DNA of 64,000 bases from Aliamphritea spongicola (lineage in GTDB: Bacteria > Pseudomonadota > Gammaproteobacteria > Pseudomonadales > Balneatricaceae): positions 3,286,001-3,350,000 of the forward strand of contig AP025283.1 of the NCBI GenBank assembly GCA_024347235.1. The letters run 5' to 3'. Position 1 is the stretch's first letter. Every line of letters begins with the position of its first letter. A program made the translations under genes and the position numbers. A model generated the notes under the pieces. It was not told the DNA's origin. It saw nothing but the letters and a program-made list of their open reading frames with translations, and made no database searches. This document shows, one piece after another, positions 1 to 11,013 of the stretch.

Positions 1-444
1 GCCCCCAGGCAGCCAGCGTCTGACCGAAATCCTCTTCATGCTTGGTAATTCCCATTGAGTAGCAACATCAAAGATACCGCCCAGACCAATCGTGGTATTA
101 AACGCAAACCGAGCAAAGTTTTCTACTGCCGCATCCGGCTTACCCTGCAAAAGAGCATTCAGGGTACCGCCCACATCAGACAAGTTTTCGAAAAAGTTAT
201 TCACACCGGTTTCAACAACATCCGGTGTAACCGCCTGATAGCCTTTAGTCAGCGGTTTCAGCGCGTAGGTATCCAAACCCTCATTGAAAGAGAACATCGC
301 ACGGTTAAAGCCTTCCCATGGATCTGATACATGCTGATCATCCTCAACAGACACACCGGCAACATCAGCCACAGGCTCTTCCTGCGCCGACAGAACACCC
401 GAAAAAGACACACTTAAAATTAACGCAACTGATGAAAATTTCAC
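1..444 (-). CDS. mlaA: MlaA/VacJ family outer-membrane phospholipid-trafficking protein (C-terminus beyond window)
   Basis: MlaA removes mislocalised phospholipids from the outer leaflet of the outer membrane, working with MlaC and MlaBDEF. The visible 148 residues carry the family signature DPWEGFNRAMFSFNEGLD after a signal peptide, then LKPLTKGYQAVTPD and GLGGIFDVAT. The start is a GTG at 444 with GGGAG nine bases upstream. The signal peptide (SFSGVLSAQEE) has no lipobox cysteine, so it looks like a type I signal rather than a lipoprotein signal. A single-base deletion near 54, in an A run, shifts the frame. The other frame then reads MGITKHEEDFGQTLAAWG as expected for the family. The gene runs off the left edge of the window. 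Confidence 0.88.
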   Translation of the reverse strand, partial: MKFSSVALILSVSFSGVLSAQEEPVADVAGVSVEDDQHVSDPWEGFNRAMFSFNEGLDTYALKPLTKGYQAVTPDVVETGVNNFFENLSDVGGTLNALLQGKPDAAVENFARFAFNTTIGLGGIFDVATQWELPSMKRISVRRWLPGG

Positions 445-542
445 AAGCAAGAACTCCCATGTTCTTCAATCTGATTACAGGCGCATTATAACGACGCAAC
501 AGCCGACACAGAAGCCTCTTAAAATATTATTTCCCTAAACGC

Positions 543-571
543 AAAAAAGGCCCCCGAAGGAGCCTTTTTCT
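543..571 (-). terminator. Rho-independent terminator of the porin gene
   Basis: On the minus strand a GC-rich stem closes on a TTCG tetraloop and is followed by six T residues. A-rich flanks make it usable in both directions. It lies 23 bases past the porin stop codon. Confidence 0.8.
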
Positions 572-593
572 GAGTAAACTCGTTAAGCTTGGA

Positions 594-1587
594 TTAGAAG
601 CTCAGAGTGTACTGCAGGATAGTAGCGTCAGCTTTGCTTTCCTGAGTCTCTGCATCGTCGTTGAACTGGAAAGTTTCCAGAGCTACAGAAGCAGAAGAAC
701 CCAGAGCGTAGCTTACGCCCAGACCAGTTTTGGTGTTCTTGTCAGACTGGCTTTCACGATCCAGTACTTCGTACTGAGCGTAAACAGTAGTCTTACCAAT
801 AGCGTAAGAAGCAGCCAGCTGAGTAACGTCACGGTCAGAGTTAGAAGCGTCTGCAGACTCGTCAGAGTAAGAAGCCGCCAGGTACAGGTCACCCATAGTG
901 TAACCAACACCGAAGCTAGTAGTATCAGTATCAGTGTTGTTACCCTTGTTGTTAGACGCCTGGTGAGTCAGAGCCAGATCCAGACCTGCGATGCTGTAAG
1001 TAGCACCCAGGATGTAAGCATCTGCATCGTTACTACCGTTAGTAGCAGCTACGTACTGAGTTGGAGCAGTGTTAGCGTTACCTGGCGCGAAAGCAGTACC
1101 AGCAGTCGCATCTTCGTTTGCACCGTCAGCAGTGAAACCAGCGTGCAGCTGCAGACCGCTCAGGTCTGGAGAAGCGTAAGTGATTGCGTTAGAGATTCGG
1201 TCACCAATGATCGCGAACTCTGCAGAGTGACGACCCATGATGTCAGCTTTTTTGAATGCTGCTGCAGGGTTGTTCTGCTTACCGAAAGTCACCTGACCGA
1301 AGTCACCTTTCATGTAAACCAGAGACTTACGAACTTCGCTGATACCAGCGTCGTCGCCGTTAGCGCCAGTGAATTCCCACTCAAACTGGAAACCAGTAGT
1401 TAGGCCTTCGATATCGTTGTCTACAGTGCCTTTAACACCCAGACGAGTTTTAGCCATTTGAGCGTTCAGGCTTTTTCGTCCTGATCGATCAGACGGAACT
1501 GAGCAACACCGTACAGAGTAGCATCAGCTTGAGCCAGTGGAGCAGTCAGAGCGCCAGCAACAGCCAGAGCGATGATTGACTTTTCAT
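594..1587 (-). CDS. Outer-membrane porin (Gram-negative general porin, 16-strand type)
   Basis: This encodes a beta-barrel porin of about 331 residues for diffusion of small solutes. It starts MKKSIIALAVAGALTAPLAQA, a clean signal peptide, followed by the mature start DATLYGVAQFRL typical of the Porin_4/OmpC-like family. It ends in a hydrophobic C-terminal strand, ILQYTLSF, with the terminal Phe that BamA recognises. The ATG at 1587 has AAAGGGG upstream. Two A-run deletions break the frame: at about 1583 (four A, five needed) and about 1465 (five A, six needed). Codon use is strongly biased, as in highly expressed genes. Solute specificity cannot be told from sequence. Confidence 0.9.
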
Positions 1588-2033
1588 CAACAATTTCCCC
1601 TTTAATATTTAACGTACTAGTAGTTAAACTTTTCTTGTTAACCGAAGCGGTTAACTTTAATTTTAGCTTTAATGTGCTTGGAATGTCCACATCACAGATA
1701 TTCCGAACACATCGCTCACTAAAAATACTATAAAACAAAATTATTTCAAACATATGAAAGAAATTTCTTTCATATATTGGTGACTTTCATCATCCATTCA
1801 TACTTATTTTCAGGTTTTAAAAGTTATCTGCATATGATCACTTCTATTTCCTGATTTTTCATTAGCTTTATTAATACAAAACAGCTAAATATCTAAAAAT
1901 GAACCTAAAATGAATGTCTAGCCTAATAAATTGGACGCATTACAGCATACACAACACGCTTCTGCAACTATTTCGCCCTTTATTTGTCATGGATTTATCC
2001 CAACAAAAACCACTGTTCAAAAAACAACCAAAA
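1588..2033. promoter_or_regulatory. AT-rich leader/promoter region of the porin, with an inverted repeat
   Basis: There is no gene in this 446-base stretch. It is very AT-rich and must hold the porin promoter. A perfect 8-bp inverted repeat, GTTAACCG and CGGTTAAC around three bases, sits at 1637-1655, 50 bases upstream of the porin ATG. It could be a hairpin in the 5' UTR or an operator. I could not pick a convincing -35/-10 pair. Confidence 0.4.
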
Positions 2034-5000
2034 TCATCCTTCAGACAGAGCCTGCCAGGCTTGTTTAATACGCTTTTCAGACACCGGTTGCTTTGTGCCT
2101 AGCTGCTGGGCAAACAGAGATACCCTGTATTCTTCGAGCAGCCAGCGGAATACTGTCAACTCAACAGTGCTGCGTCTTTGCTGTTGGTAGTCTTTCTGCC
2201 GCTTCTGCACGCCCTGCATATATGCAACTAACTGATCGCTGAGCATCCTCTGCCGGGGCAACTCACGCTGATATTTCTCAAGACGTAGTTCAATTGCTTT
2301 CAGATAACGGGGTATTCCTGTAGTTGCTGCCAGCCAACCGAACTGAGGTAGCCCGCGTGCATCAATTCACTCAACTGCAACTTTATATCATTCAGAACAT
2401 TAATGACCCGCAGATCCATTTTACCGCTTAGTTGCTTATTGATACGGTGAAAACAATGATGTAACTGATTCACTGTTTCTGCAGTTTGCTGCGCAGTGGA
2501 AACAAAGTCCGTTTCGGCTTTTGCCAGCAACTTCAGAAAATCAGCTTCTGTTCGCGGTAATTCTGCCTCAACAAAACAACATGCCTCTGTCGCTAACAGC
2601 AGCATATCTTCCTTCAGCGCTTCTTTGCGCTGTACCTTAGCAAATAACAAGGCAGACTCTTCAAACTTCCCCAGCTTACCTTTTACCTGGCGCAGGCATG
2701 CCGCCAAATTAAGGGTCGCAAGTCTGATAACGCCTCTGCGAGTCAGTTCAGCTGCTTCCTGCTTATCTTCGACAACAACCAGCTCAACACTTTCTTTACG
2801 GTCAACCAGTGCAGGATATAACTCAACTTCTATCCCCCGGCTTGTTTCAGTGTTACGGAATCAGGCAAATTACCGAAATCCCACCGGGTGATTCCCTTAC
2901 GCCCCCAGGTTTCATCTGCCTCACTAGTCAGTGCTGCTTCAGCCTGCTCACCATATTGTTCGCTCAGCGCCTGCCAGTCACGGCTTTGAGCAATTAGCTT
3001 CCCTTATCACCCAGCAACTTAATATTTACCCTGTGATGCGCTTCAAGCTCGACAGCTTCCAGTAACTGCGGATCAAGGCGCACACCTGTCATACGCAGCA
3101 TTTGATGTGCCAGCGCCTCTTCAAGCTTTCCTTCACCAAAACTGGCCGACTGTAAAAACGCATCCACATAATCCGGGATCGGCACATAATTTTTCCGAAT
3201 TTGCTTAGGCAAACCTTTCAGCAAAGCTACGCACTTATCTTTCAGCATCCCTGGCACAAGCCATTCAAGACGTTGCAAAGGAATCTGGTTCAGCAGTACC
3301 AACGGCACGTTAACGGATACACCATCATCTGCCGCACCCGGCTCGAAGTGGTAACTGAGCTTCAGAGGCGCTCCGGAGACTTTGAACACCTCGGGATACT
3401 GACGGGCCGTTACATGCTCGGTACTGCGCTGAAGAATATCTGCTTCCGTCAGGAACAGTACTTTCTCATCAGAACCTTCAACGGTCTTGCGCCATTTTTC
3501 AAAGCCGGCGCCATTAACCACATGATCGCCTTTATGCTTCGCCATTCTGGCGGTATAGAAATCACAAAGTGTATCTTCATCCACCAGCAGGTCTTTACGC
3601 CGTGACTTGGCTTCTAACCCTTCCACACTGGTAAGCAAACGGCGATTATGAGCGAAGAACTTACCCTTGGTATGAAACTGCCCTTCCACAAGGGCTGAAC
3701 GTATAAATATGTCATGGCTGACTAACGGATCTACTTTGCCGAAATCGACATTCCTTTTCGGCACAATAATCAGACCATATAGACTCACCTGCTCCTGGGC
3801 GATAACCTGAGCCCGCTTTTTCTCCCAGTGAGGCTCGAAATAATTTCGCTTCACCAGATGACCGGCCAGCGGCTCCGCCCACAGAGGATCAATCTTCGCC
3901 ACCATACGTGCATACAGCTTGCTGGTTTCAACCACTTCAGCAGCCATAATCCACTTGGGCGCAGACTTATAAAGCCCGGATCCGGGGAATACATAGAACC
4001 GCCGGTTACGCGCCCCCAGATATTCCTTGTTTTCCTGCTTAAATCCGATATTGCCTAACAAACCTGACAACAGAGCCCGGTGCAAACGGTCATAGCCCGC
4101 TTCTGCCGGTGATTCCTTATACTCCAGAGACTTGCAGATCAGATGCAACTGACGATGCACATCGCGCCACTCACGCATGCGGTTATACGACAGGAAATGC
4201 TTCTGACAATACTTACGCAGCTGATTCTGACTCAGCTCCTGACGCTGTTCTTCAAACAACGCCCACAAGTTCACCAGAGTTACAAAGTCAGAATCTTTAT
4301 CTGCATATTGCCGGTGCTTTTCATCAGCAGCCTGCTGTTTGTCAAACGGACGCTCACGGGGATCCTGAATCGTCAGTGCGCTGGCGATAATCAGCATCTC
4401 CCGCAAGCAGCCTTCTTTAACCGCAGCGACAACCATCCGGGCGATGCGCGGGTCTATCGGTAACTTACTGACCTGCCAGCCCAGCGAAGTAATGTTGCGC
4501 TTTTCATCTACCGCTCCCAGTTCCTGAAGCAGTTTAAAGCCGTCATTGATATACCGGGAATCAGGCGGATCAATAAACGGAAAGGCCTCAATGCTGCCTA
4601 AACGCAGCGTCAGCATCTGCAGAATAACTGCCGCCAGATTTGTCCGGCGAATCTCAGCATCTGTAAATTCAGAGCGGCTGTTAAAATCTTCTTCAGAATA
4701 CAACCTGATGCAGACACCTTCTGCGACCCGTCCACAGCGCCCCTTACGCTGATTTGCACTGGCCTGGGAAACCGGCTCTACGGGCAAACGCTGGACCTTT
4801 GAGCGATAGCTATAACGGCTGATCCGGGCCAACCCGGGGTCAATAACATAGCGAATACCCGGCACCGTCAGAGACGTTTCTGCAACATTGGTCGCCAGTA
4901 CTATCCGCCGACCTGCCCCCGGCCACCATGAAATATCTTATTCTGCTCTGCCACACTCAGGCGGGCATACAAAGGCATCACTTCTATGTGCTTCAGACGC

Positions 5001-5957
5001 TGTGCTGCCACCGCCTTCCTTAAGTGTTCCGCCGCTTCACGAATTTCCCGCTCACCGCTCAGGAATACCAGAATATCCCCCTGAATACCCTTTGCTGCTG
5101 GCGCTCCAGCACCTGTAATTCCTGCGTCGCCTGAACGATCGCTTCCGGTATGGACCGATCCCCGGAATCAGGCATATCTTCCAGTGGCCGGTAAAGCACC
5201 TCTACCGGATAAGTTCTGCCAGACACTTCAATAACAGGTGCGTTATTAAAGTGTTTTGAAAAGCGCTCCAGATCAATTGTCGCCGAGGTAATGATAACTT
5301 TCAGATCAGGCCGCTTCGGCAGAATCTGCCGTAAATAACCCAGCAAAAATCGATATTCAGACTACGCTCATGGGCCTCATCAATGATCAGGACCTGATAC
5401 TTTTCCAGATAACGGTCCCGCTGAGTCTCAGCCAGCAGAATACCGTCAGTCATCAGCTTGATCTGGGTATTCTCAGCAACCTGCTCTGTAAAACGTACCT
5501 GGTAGCCTACTGTACTGCCCAGAGAAGAACCCAGTTCTTCTGCTATCCGGTTTGCGACTGTCCGTGCAGCCAGTCGTCTCGGCTGTGTGTGACCAATCAG
5601 GCCTTTGGTTCCCAGGCCCAGCTGCAAACAGATTTTCGGTAATTGCGTGGTTTTACCCGAGCCGGTCTCACCGGCGATTACAACCACCTGATTATTCTGA
5701 ATTGCCTCAGCAATTTCATCCCGCCGGGAAGAGACCGGTAAATCAGGAAAGGTGATACTCTGGCCATCATAAGCACGTGCTGTTACTGCAGCTTCTGATT
5801 CTGTAATCAGCGCTTCAGTATCTGCCAGCAATTTATCAAACGGCTTACCCTGCTCTGCTCTGCGGCTAAGGTTGCCCAACTTCTGGCGCAACTTAAACCG
5901 GTCGCTGATCAGACATTCATCCAGACGTTGATATAAAGATTGAAACTGACGACTCAC
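2034..5957 (-). CDS. hrpA: ATP-dependent RNA helicase HrpA
   Basis: This is a DEAH-box helicase of about 1309 residues; E. coli HrpA is 1300. HrpA resolves stalled or collided ribosomes. Motif I is [13 protein letters not shown], motif [11 protein letters not shown], motif III ITSATI, with the later block [21 protein letters not shown] and QRKGRCGR. These are followed by the HA2/OB region and the long C-terminal HrpA-specific domain (DUF3418). Six homopolymer deletions split it: about 5348 (T), 5093 (A), 4918 (G), 3008 (G), 2838 (G) and 2311 (C). I prefer the GTG start at 5957, with GGATAGAG just upstream; a TTG at 5975 is the alternative. The stop is TGA at 2034-2036. Confidence 0.93.
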
Positions 5958-6047
5958 GTTAACGGCTCTATCCAAAAATGGCTAAAAACAAAGATGCGCT
6001 GAAGAAAATTAATCCATCAGCGCATCATTAAATATAAAACGGATTTA

Positions 6048-6822
6048 TCAGGAAAATCTGACAGGCTCACCGTCCATGAAGGTAATCATTTCCCCTTCAG
6101 CCAGTGCCGTCCATTCCTCATTATCAGTCAGCGGCTCAGTCGCAATCACCGTCACCACATCAGTCGTGTTGGTTTCTTCACGGAAATTAACTGTCAACTC
6201 AGCATCTGTCAGGCTCGCCTTCCAAAAGGGGCCCGCCGGGTTATCCAGGCAAGCTTGGTTGTACAGTACGCGAATAAGTATTCTGATTCAGTTAACAACA
6301 TGTTAAATACGCCTAACTCGCGAAGCTGGTCTGCACAACGGGCGATAAGCGCACTCACCTCTGCAAAATCATCCGGCCGTTCCGGGAATGCTCTGCGCAC
6401 TTCGCCCAGCAACCAGCAGAACGCATATTCACTGTCAGTGGTGCCGACGGGCTTATAAAAGATACCGGCAGGTCAAACAGCTTGGCATCCAACTGACCGT
6501 TATGCGCAAATGTCCAGGTATAACCCCACAGCTCGCGGGTAAAAGGATGAGTATTTTCCAGACAAATCTCGCCGACATTCGCCTGACGGATATGGCTGAT
6601 AACGGTCTTACTTTTAATCGGATGATTCTTAATGAGCTGAGCAATCTCTGAATCACAACTTGGTTCAGGGTCATGGAAATCACGCAGCCCTTTACCTTCG
6701 TAAAACGCGATACCCCAGCCATCCCGGTGAGGGCCGGTCTCGCCACCGCGCTGCATCAGCCCGGTAAAACTAAAACAAATATCCGTCGGCACATTTGCAC
6801 TCATGCCAAGCAGTTCACACAT
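6048..6822 (-). CDS. yafJ: Class II glutamine amidotransferase, YafJ type
   Basis: This encodes about 258 residues and is very close to E. coli YafJ over its whole length. The N-terminal Cys2 ([14 protein letters not shown]) is the expected catalytic nucleophile of a class II (Ntn) amidotransferase. [16 protein letters not shown] and FAHNGQL are the conserved substrate-pocket motifs. There is no synthase domain, so the acceptor reaction is unknown; YafJ-type proteins remain biochemically poorly assigned. Two deletions shift the frame: about 6460 (T run) and about 6233 (C/T run). Beyond the second, the frame gives [20 protein letters not shown] as in relatives. It lies 29 bases downstream of the M23-bactofilin gene stop and may be cotranscribed with it. 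Confidence 0.88.
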
Positions 6823-6851
6823 GCTAAATCCCGTTAATCAGTCACAGCCTG

Positions 6852-8218
6852 TCAGGCTTTGGAAAGCTGCTCATCATCACTGTTAAGCGTTACCTTGTCT
6901 GGCAGAGAATCAATTGCCTCAATGCCGGACTCCATATGCGGTAACGGCTCAGCAGTATTTACCTCTTTCATCTTGCGCTCGCCGACAAAATTTCCTTCCG
7001 GATGAATTGCCATTACCTTACTGGTCACTGTAGCAAAAACTTTTCCGCCACGATCGATTTCCAGTTCATCACACCAGACTTCGCCTTCAACCAGACCGCA
7101 CACACTGATCTGATTTGCCTTCACAACACCCCGGATATGGCCGTTCTTGCCAATAGAGATATTATCCAGTGATGAAATATTCCCTTCGAACATTCCGTCA
7201 ATGTGCATCCTGCCAACAATACTCATATCACCGCTGAATTTATTACCTTCAGCAATAATCGTTATTGCTTTGCCGTTTGCAGCGTTTGGTTTAGCGGGTA
7301 CATCTTTTAAGGAAGCCCATTCGATACCTTTAACTGTAGAAAACAGTGAATCAAAGTTACTCATATCCCACGCCACAAAGGGTGCAGGGTCGACTGGCCT
7401 GAATAAATGCCGGATTTCATAATGTAAGTGCGGTCCGGTAGAACGGCCCGTGTTACCACTCAAACCGATCAGTTGTCCTTTGGACACAAACTGACCGGAC
7501 TTAATCTTGATATCATTCAAATGGGCGTAATAGGTTTTAAAACCAAACCCATGCTGCAAAATGATCAGCTTACCGAAACCACTTTGCTTGTTGTAACCTG
7601 CGAACTCAACCGCACCGTCAGCCGTCGCATAAATCGGTGTCCCTTTATCCGCTTTAAAATCGATACCATAATGCATTGTGCGCTTATCAAGCACCGGATG
7701 CATGCGCATACCGTACTTGCCGCTGATACGGATACCCTGAATGGGCAAACCGTTAGGAATACTGTTGAGATAAAATGTACGCTGGCTGATCAGCATGCTC
7801 AGCTCACCTGCCCTTTCCGGCGTCATTTCATCAGAAGCCGGTAACCCCAGCAAACCTTCCAGCCCGTACAGGCTGGCATCAAGCACTGCGTTGAGTTCGC
7901 CAATCCGCAGGTTTTCTTCTTTGAGCTGTTTTTCTCTACCTGAAGCTGGGACAAAGAGCGGGATAACTGATCAAGCTGCCCTTTCTGCTGCTCAGATGCC
8001 CCAAGGGTATCCTCATATTGCAAACTTAGGGTATCAAACCCTTCTTCCAGATTGAGCAAATGATCGGTGGTTTTCACCAACAGAAGATTAGAGACAAAGA
8101 AGCTACAAACAGAAATCACCAGGAACACCGCCAGCAAATACTTTGTAATCTGCCCCAGTGTGTACTGGCGCGATCCCTGAGCCGTGGTGAGTGTGATAAC
8201 CAGTTTATTTCGTAACAT
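6852..8218 (-). CDS. Membrane-anchored M23 peptidase fused to a C-terminal bactofilin domain
   Basis: This encodes about 455 residues. A short cytoplasmic N-terminus leads to one membrane helix (residues about 28-50, [20 protein letters not shown]) and then a coiled coil (about 55-115). Next comes an LytM/M23 endopeptidase domain with HYGIDF and HLHYEIR, which supply the zinc ligands. A bactofilin beta-helix domain completes the chain (about 290-400, [22 protein letters not shown]). The linker between peptidase and bactofilin is open without a frameshift, and I see no internal ribosome site, so the fusion looks real. The single deletion (A run, about 7931) is in the coiled coil. ATG at 8218. 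Bactofilins normally polymerise in the cytoplasm, yet this topology puts the domain in the periplasm. Confidence 0.88.
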
Positions 8219-8358
8219 TACTTCTGACGTCTGGATGCCGGAGAAAAATAAAAACGAAAATATACCTGTATTCAGCAAAAGTCATAATTTGTGTGTGGTT
8301 ACGTTCACCAGTCCGGTAACCACACGCCTGCACAGATATTTTTACAAAAGGCCAAACA

Positions 8359-9105
8359 TTAACTTTCCCCTGACGGCTGCCTCCCAGCTCCGGCGCAGCT
8401 GCGATAATCCGGTCTGCCAGACGGGAAAACGGCAAACTCTGAATCCAGACACTGCCGGTTCCGGACAGGGTCGCTAACCACAACCCCTCGCCGCCCAATA
8501 ACATAGATTTCATCCCTTTAGTCAGCTCGATATCGTATGAAATGCCTTCACTGAATCCGACCAGACAACCGGTATCAACTCTCAGAGTTTCATTATTCAG
8601 CTCTTTACGCACAACCGTGCCACCCGCCTGAATAAAGGCCATACCATCGCCTTCCAGTTTCTGCAGAATAAAACCTTCACCGCCAAAAAGCCTGCACCCA
8701 ACTTTTTAGAGAAGGCAACCGATAACCGGGTACCCAGTGCGGCACACAGGAATGCATCTTTCTGGCAGTAAAGCCGCTGACCAATTTCAGCCATATTAAC
8801 CGGCACAATGTCTCCCGGATAAGGGGCAGCAAACGCCACCCTCTGCTTACCCGCCCCTCATTTGAGAAATGGGTCATAAACAGAGATTCACCGGTCAGCA
8901 TACGCTTGCCTGCCGAAAACAGCTTGGACATAAGCCCCTGATCAGGATCCGAACCGTCTCCCATACGGGTTTCATAGCTGATACCATCTTCCATGTAGTT
9001 CATCATGCCAGCTTCGGCAATCACGGTTTCACCCGGATCAAGCTCAACTTCCAGCAACGGCATAGAACTGCCAACAATTTCATAATCCACTTCATGACAC
9101 TGCAT
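8359..9105 (-). CDS. AIM24 family protein (TIGR00266 type)
   Basis: This encodes about 249 residues. [19 protein letters not shown], the GESLFMTHF block, [15 protein letters not shown] and the C-terminal [16 protein letters not shown] are hallmarks of the bacterial AIM24/TIGR00266 family. The family has a double-stranded beta-helix fold and is of unknown molecular function. ATG at 9105 has GAGGAA eight bases upstream. Three deletions were inferred: about 8847 (G run), about 8690 (T run) and about 8367 (C run on plus). Correcting the last gives a natural end (GGSRQGES) at 8359. An uncorrected reading would run on for another 50 residues with no family similarity. Confidence 0.82.
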
Positions 9106-9185
9106 TTACTGATTCCTCATACTGTTTCGCTCATAAAAAGCGCAGTCACCTGCGCTTTCTACTGTATTGTCTTTCAACTGGCAGT

Positions 9186-10568
9186 TTATGCCTCAGCGGC
9201 ATCTCCCACCCGTATCCGGTAACAGGGTTTGTATTCCTGATAATTAATCTTCATCCGGCGCTGCTCAACAAAAGATGCCAATAACTCATCCAGCGAGCGC
9301 ATCATTTCCGGATCACCACTCAGTTCAAATGGCCCGTGTGTTTCAATTTCCTGAATACCCTGCGCTTTAACATTACCGGCAACAATACCTGATAACGCAC
9401 GCCGCAGATTAGAAGCCAACTGATAATCTTCCTGTTCATGACTAAGATTCAACTGCGCCATTTTTCATGGGTCGGCTCAAACGGCTGCTGAAATGCTTCC
9501 GGAATATGCAACTGCCAGTTGAAGTGATAAGACTCACTGGTAGCCTTACGGAACTGGGTTACATGCTGCAGACCCGCTTTCATCTGACTGGCCACTTCAA
9601 CAGGATCATCCACAATGATCTGATACCGTTCAGCAGCCTTATCACCCAGAGTCTGCCGCACAAAACGGTCTATGGTTTCAAAATAGGCTTCACTGCCTGC
9701 AGGCCCAGTGAAGATCAGCGGTAACGGAATATTATGATTCTTTTCATGCAGTAATACGCCCAGCATATAAAGAATCTCTTCCGCGGTACCCGCACCGCCC
9801 GGGAAGACAATGATACCGTGGCCTAAGCGGACAAATGCCTCAAGGCGCTTCTCAATATCCGGCATGATGATCAGTTCATTCACAATCGGATTAGGCGATT
9901 CAGCTGCAATAATGCCAGGCTCAGAAATACCCACATAACGGGCATCATTGATACGTTGTTTCGCGTGGGCAATCGTCGCGCCTTTCATCGGCCCCTTCAT
10001 TGCCCCGGACCACAGCCGGTACATACACCGAACCCTCTCAGCCCAAGTTCATAACCCACTTTTTGGTATATTCATACTCGGTACGGCCAATGGAATGTCC
10101 GCCCCAGCACACCACCAGGTTCGGCTTAATATGTGGCTCAATTGCCTGCGCATGGCGCAGAATCTGAAATACCTGATTGGTGATTGCAACGTTTTCAGCC
10201 AGTTGGTTATCCTGACCGACTTCATCACCCACATATAAGATATCGCGGACCACAGAGAATAAGTTCTCTCTGATCCCCTGAATAATTTCACCGTCTACAA
10301 AGGCACTGGCCGGCGCATTCGCAATTTCCAGCTGAATACCCTGATGTTTCTGCGCCACCTGAATTTCGAAGTCCTGGTACATTTCCAGAACCTGCTTGGT
10401 ACTGTCCACCTCACTGCCGCAGTTAAGTACTGCCAGACAGCACTGACGAAACAGCTGATAAAGACCTGCCTGATTACGATCCTGCAAACGCGCCACTTCA
10501 ATGGGCGATAACGTATTTAAACTATCTAAAGGCGTAATATTTGCTGTTACAAATTGATCAGTTGTCAT
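9186..10568 (-). CDS. ppnN: Nucleotide 5'-monophosphate nucleosidase PpnN (YgdH)
   Basis: This enzyme hydrolyses nucleoside monophosphates to base and ribose 5-phosphate. In E. coli it is stimulated by (p)ppGpp. The encoded length is about 461 residues against 454 in E. coli. Conserved blocks are LYQLFRQCCLAVLNCGS, VVCWGGHSI, GAMKGPMKGA, PNPIVNELIIMPDIEKRLEA, VFPGGAGTAEE (the LOG-type nucleotide-binding motif) and RRALSGIVAGNVK. ATG at 10568 has GGGAG upstream. Three deletions break it: about 10043 (G), about 10003 (G run) and about 9466 (A run). Confidence 0.93.
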
Positions 10569-11013
10569 AATTCACGCTCCCTTCAAAGACACACTCAACG
10601 CTGATCGACAGATACATTTTACAAAGCAAAACCGCTTGAAATTTATGCACTGCAAACAGGGTTCTCGGCGCTATACAGTTACGGTCAGAAGATGTTTTTC
10701 AGGCCCGTACAACCGCTTATCCCTGCCAGTCAACGAATCTCAGTATCACCTACAATATATGCTATCAATGCCTCCATATCTACTAAGCCATTGAATTTTA
10801 TAAATATAGCGATTAAGAAAACAACCAGTCCCAACCATACACTATGTATTAGAACCCGAACAAAGTTACGTGTTTATTACCCATAATCATCACAGTTACC
10901 CAAATTCATACATGGATGAATACAAAGGGTTTTATCTGACTGCAACTTCTGCTTAACTAAACATATCTGGAAGCTATTTCAGATAGTCAACAAGGTTGGA
11001 GAAGGAATCCCTT
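10569..11013. other. Divergent intergenic region ppnN / PIN-PhoH
   Basis: These 445 bases between two divergent genes are AT-rich. Apart from the ribosome-binding sites at either end I find no gene, clear hairpin or consensus promoter. The short open frame at 10692-10886 has no ribosome-binding site and unlikely composition. Confidence 0.4.

Noticed and set aside
1914..2190. Short plus-strand frames between the porin and hrpA
   Set aside because: They overlap the 3' end of hrpA or AT-rich control DNA and lack start signals.
2034..5957. hrpA as a decayed pseudogene
   Set aside because: All six breaks are homopolymer deletions and every catalytic motif is intact, in line with the technical error seen throughout the window.
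10692..10886. 64-codon frame upstream of the PIN-PhoH gene
   Set aside because: No ribosome-binding site, no recognisable features and unlikely composition.
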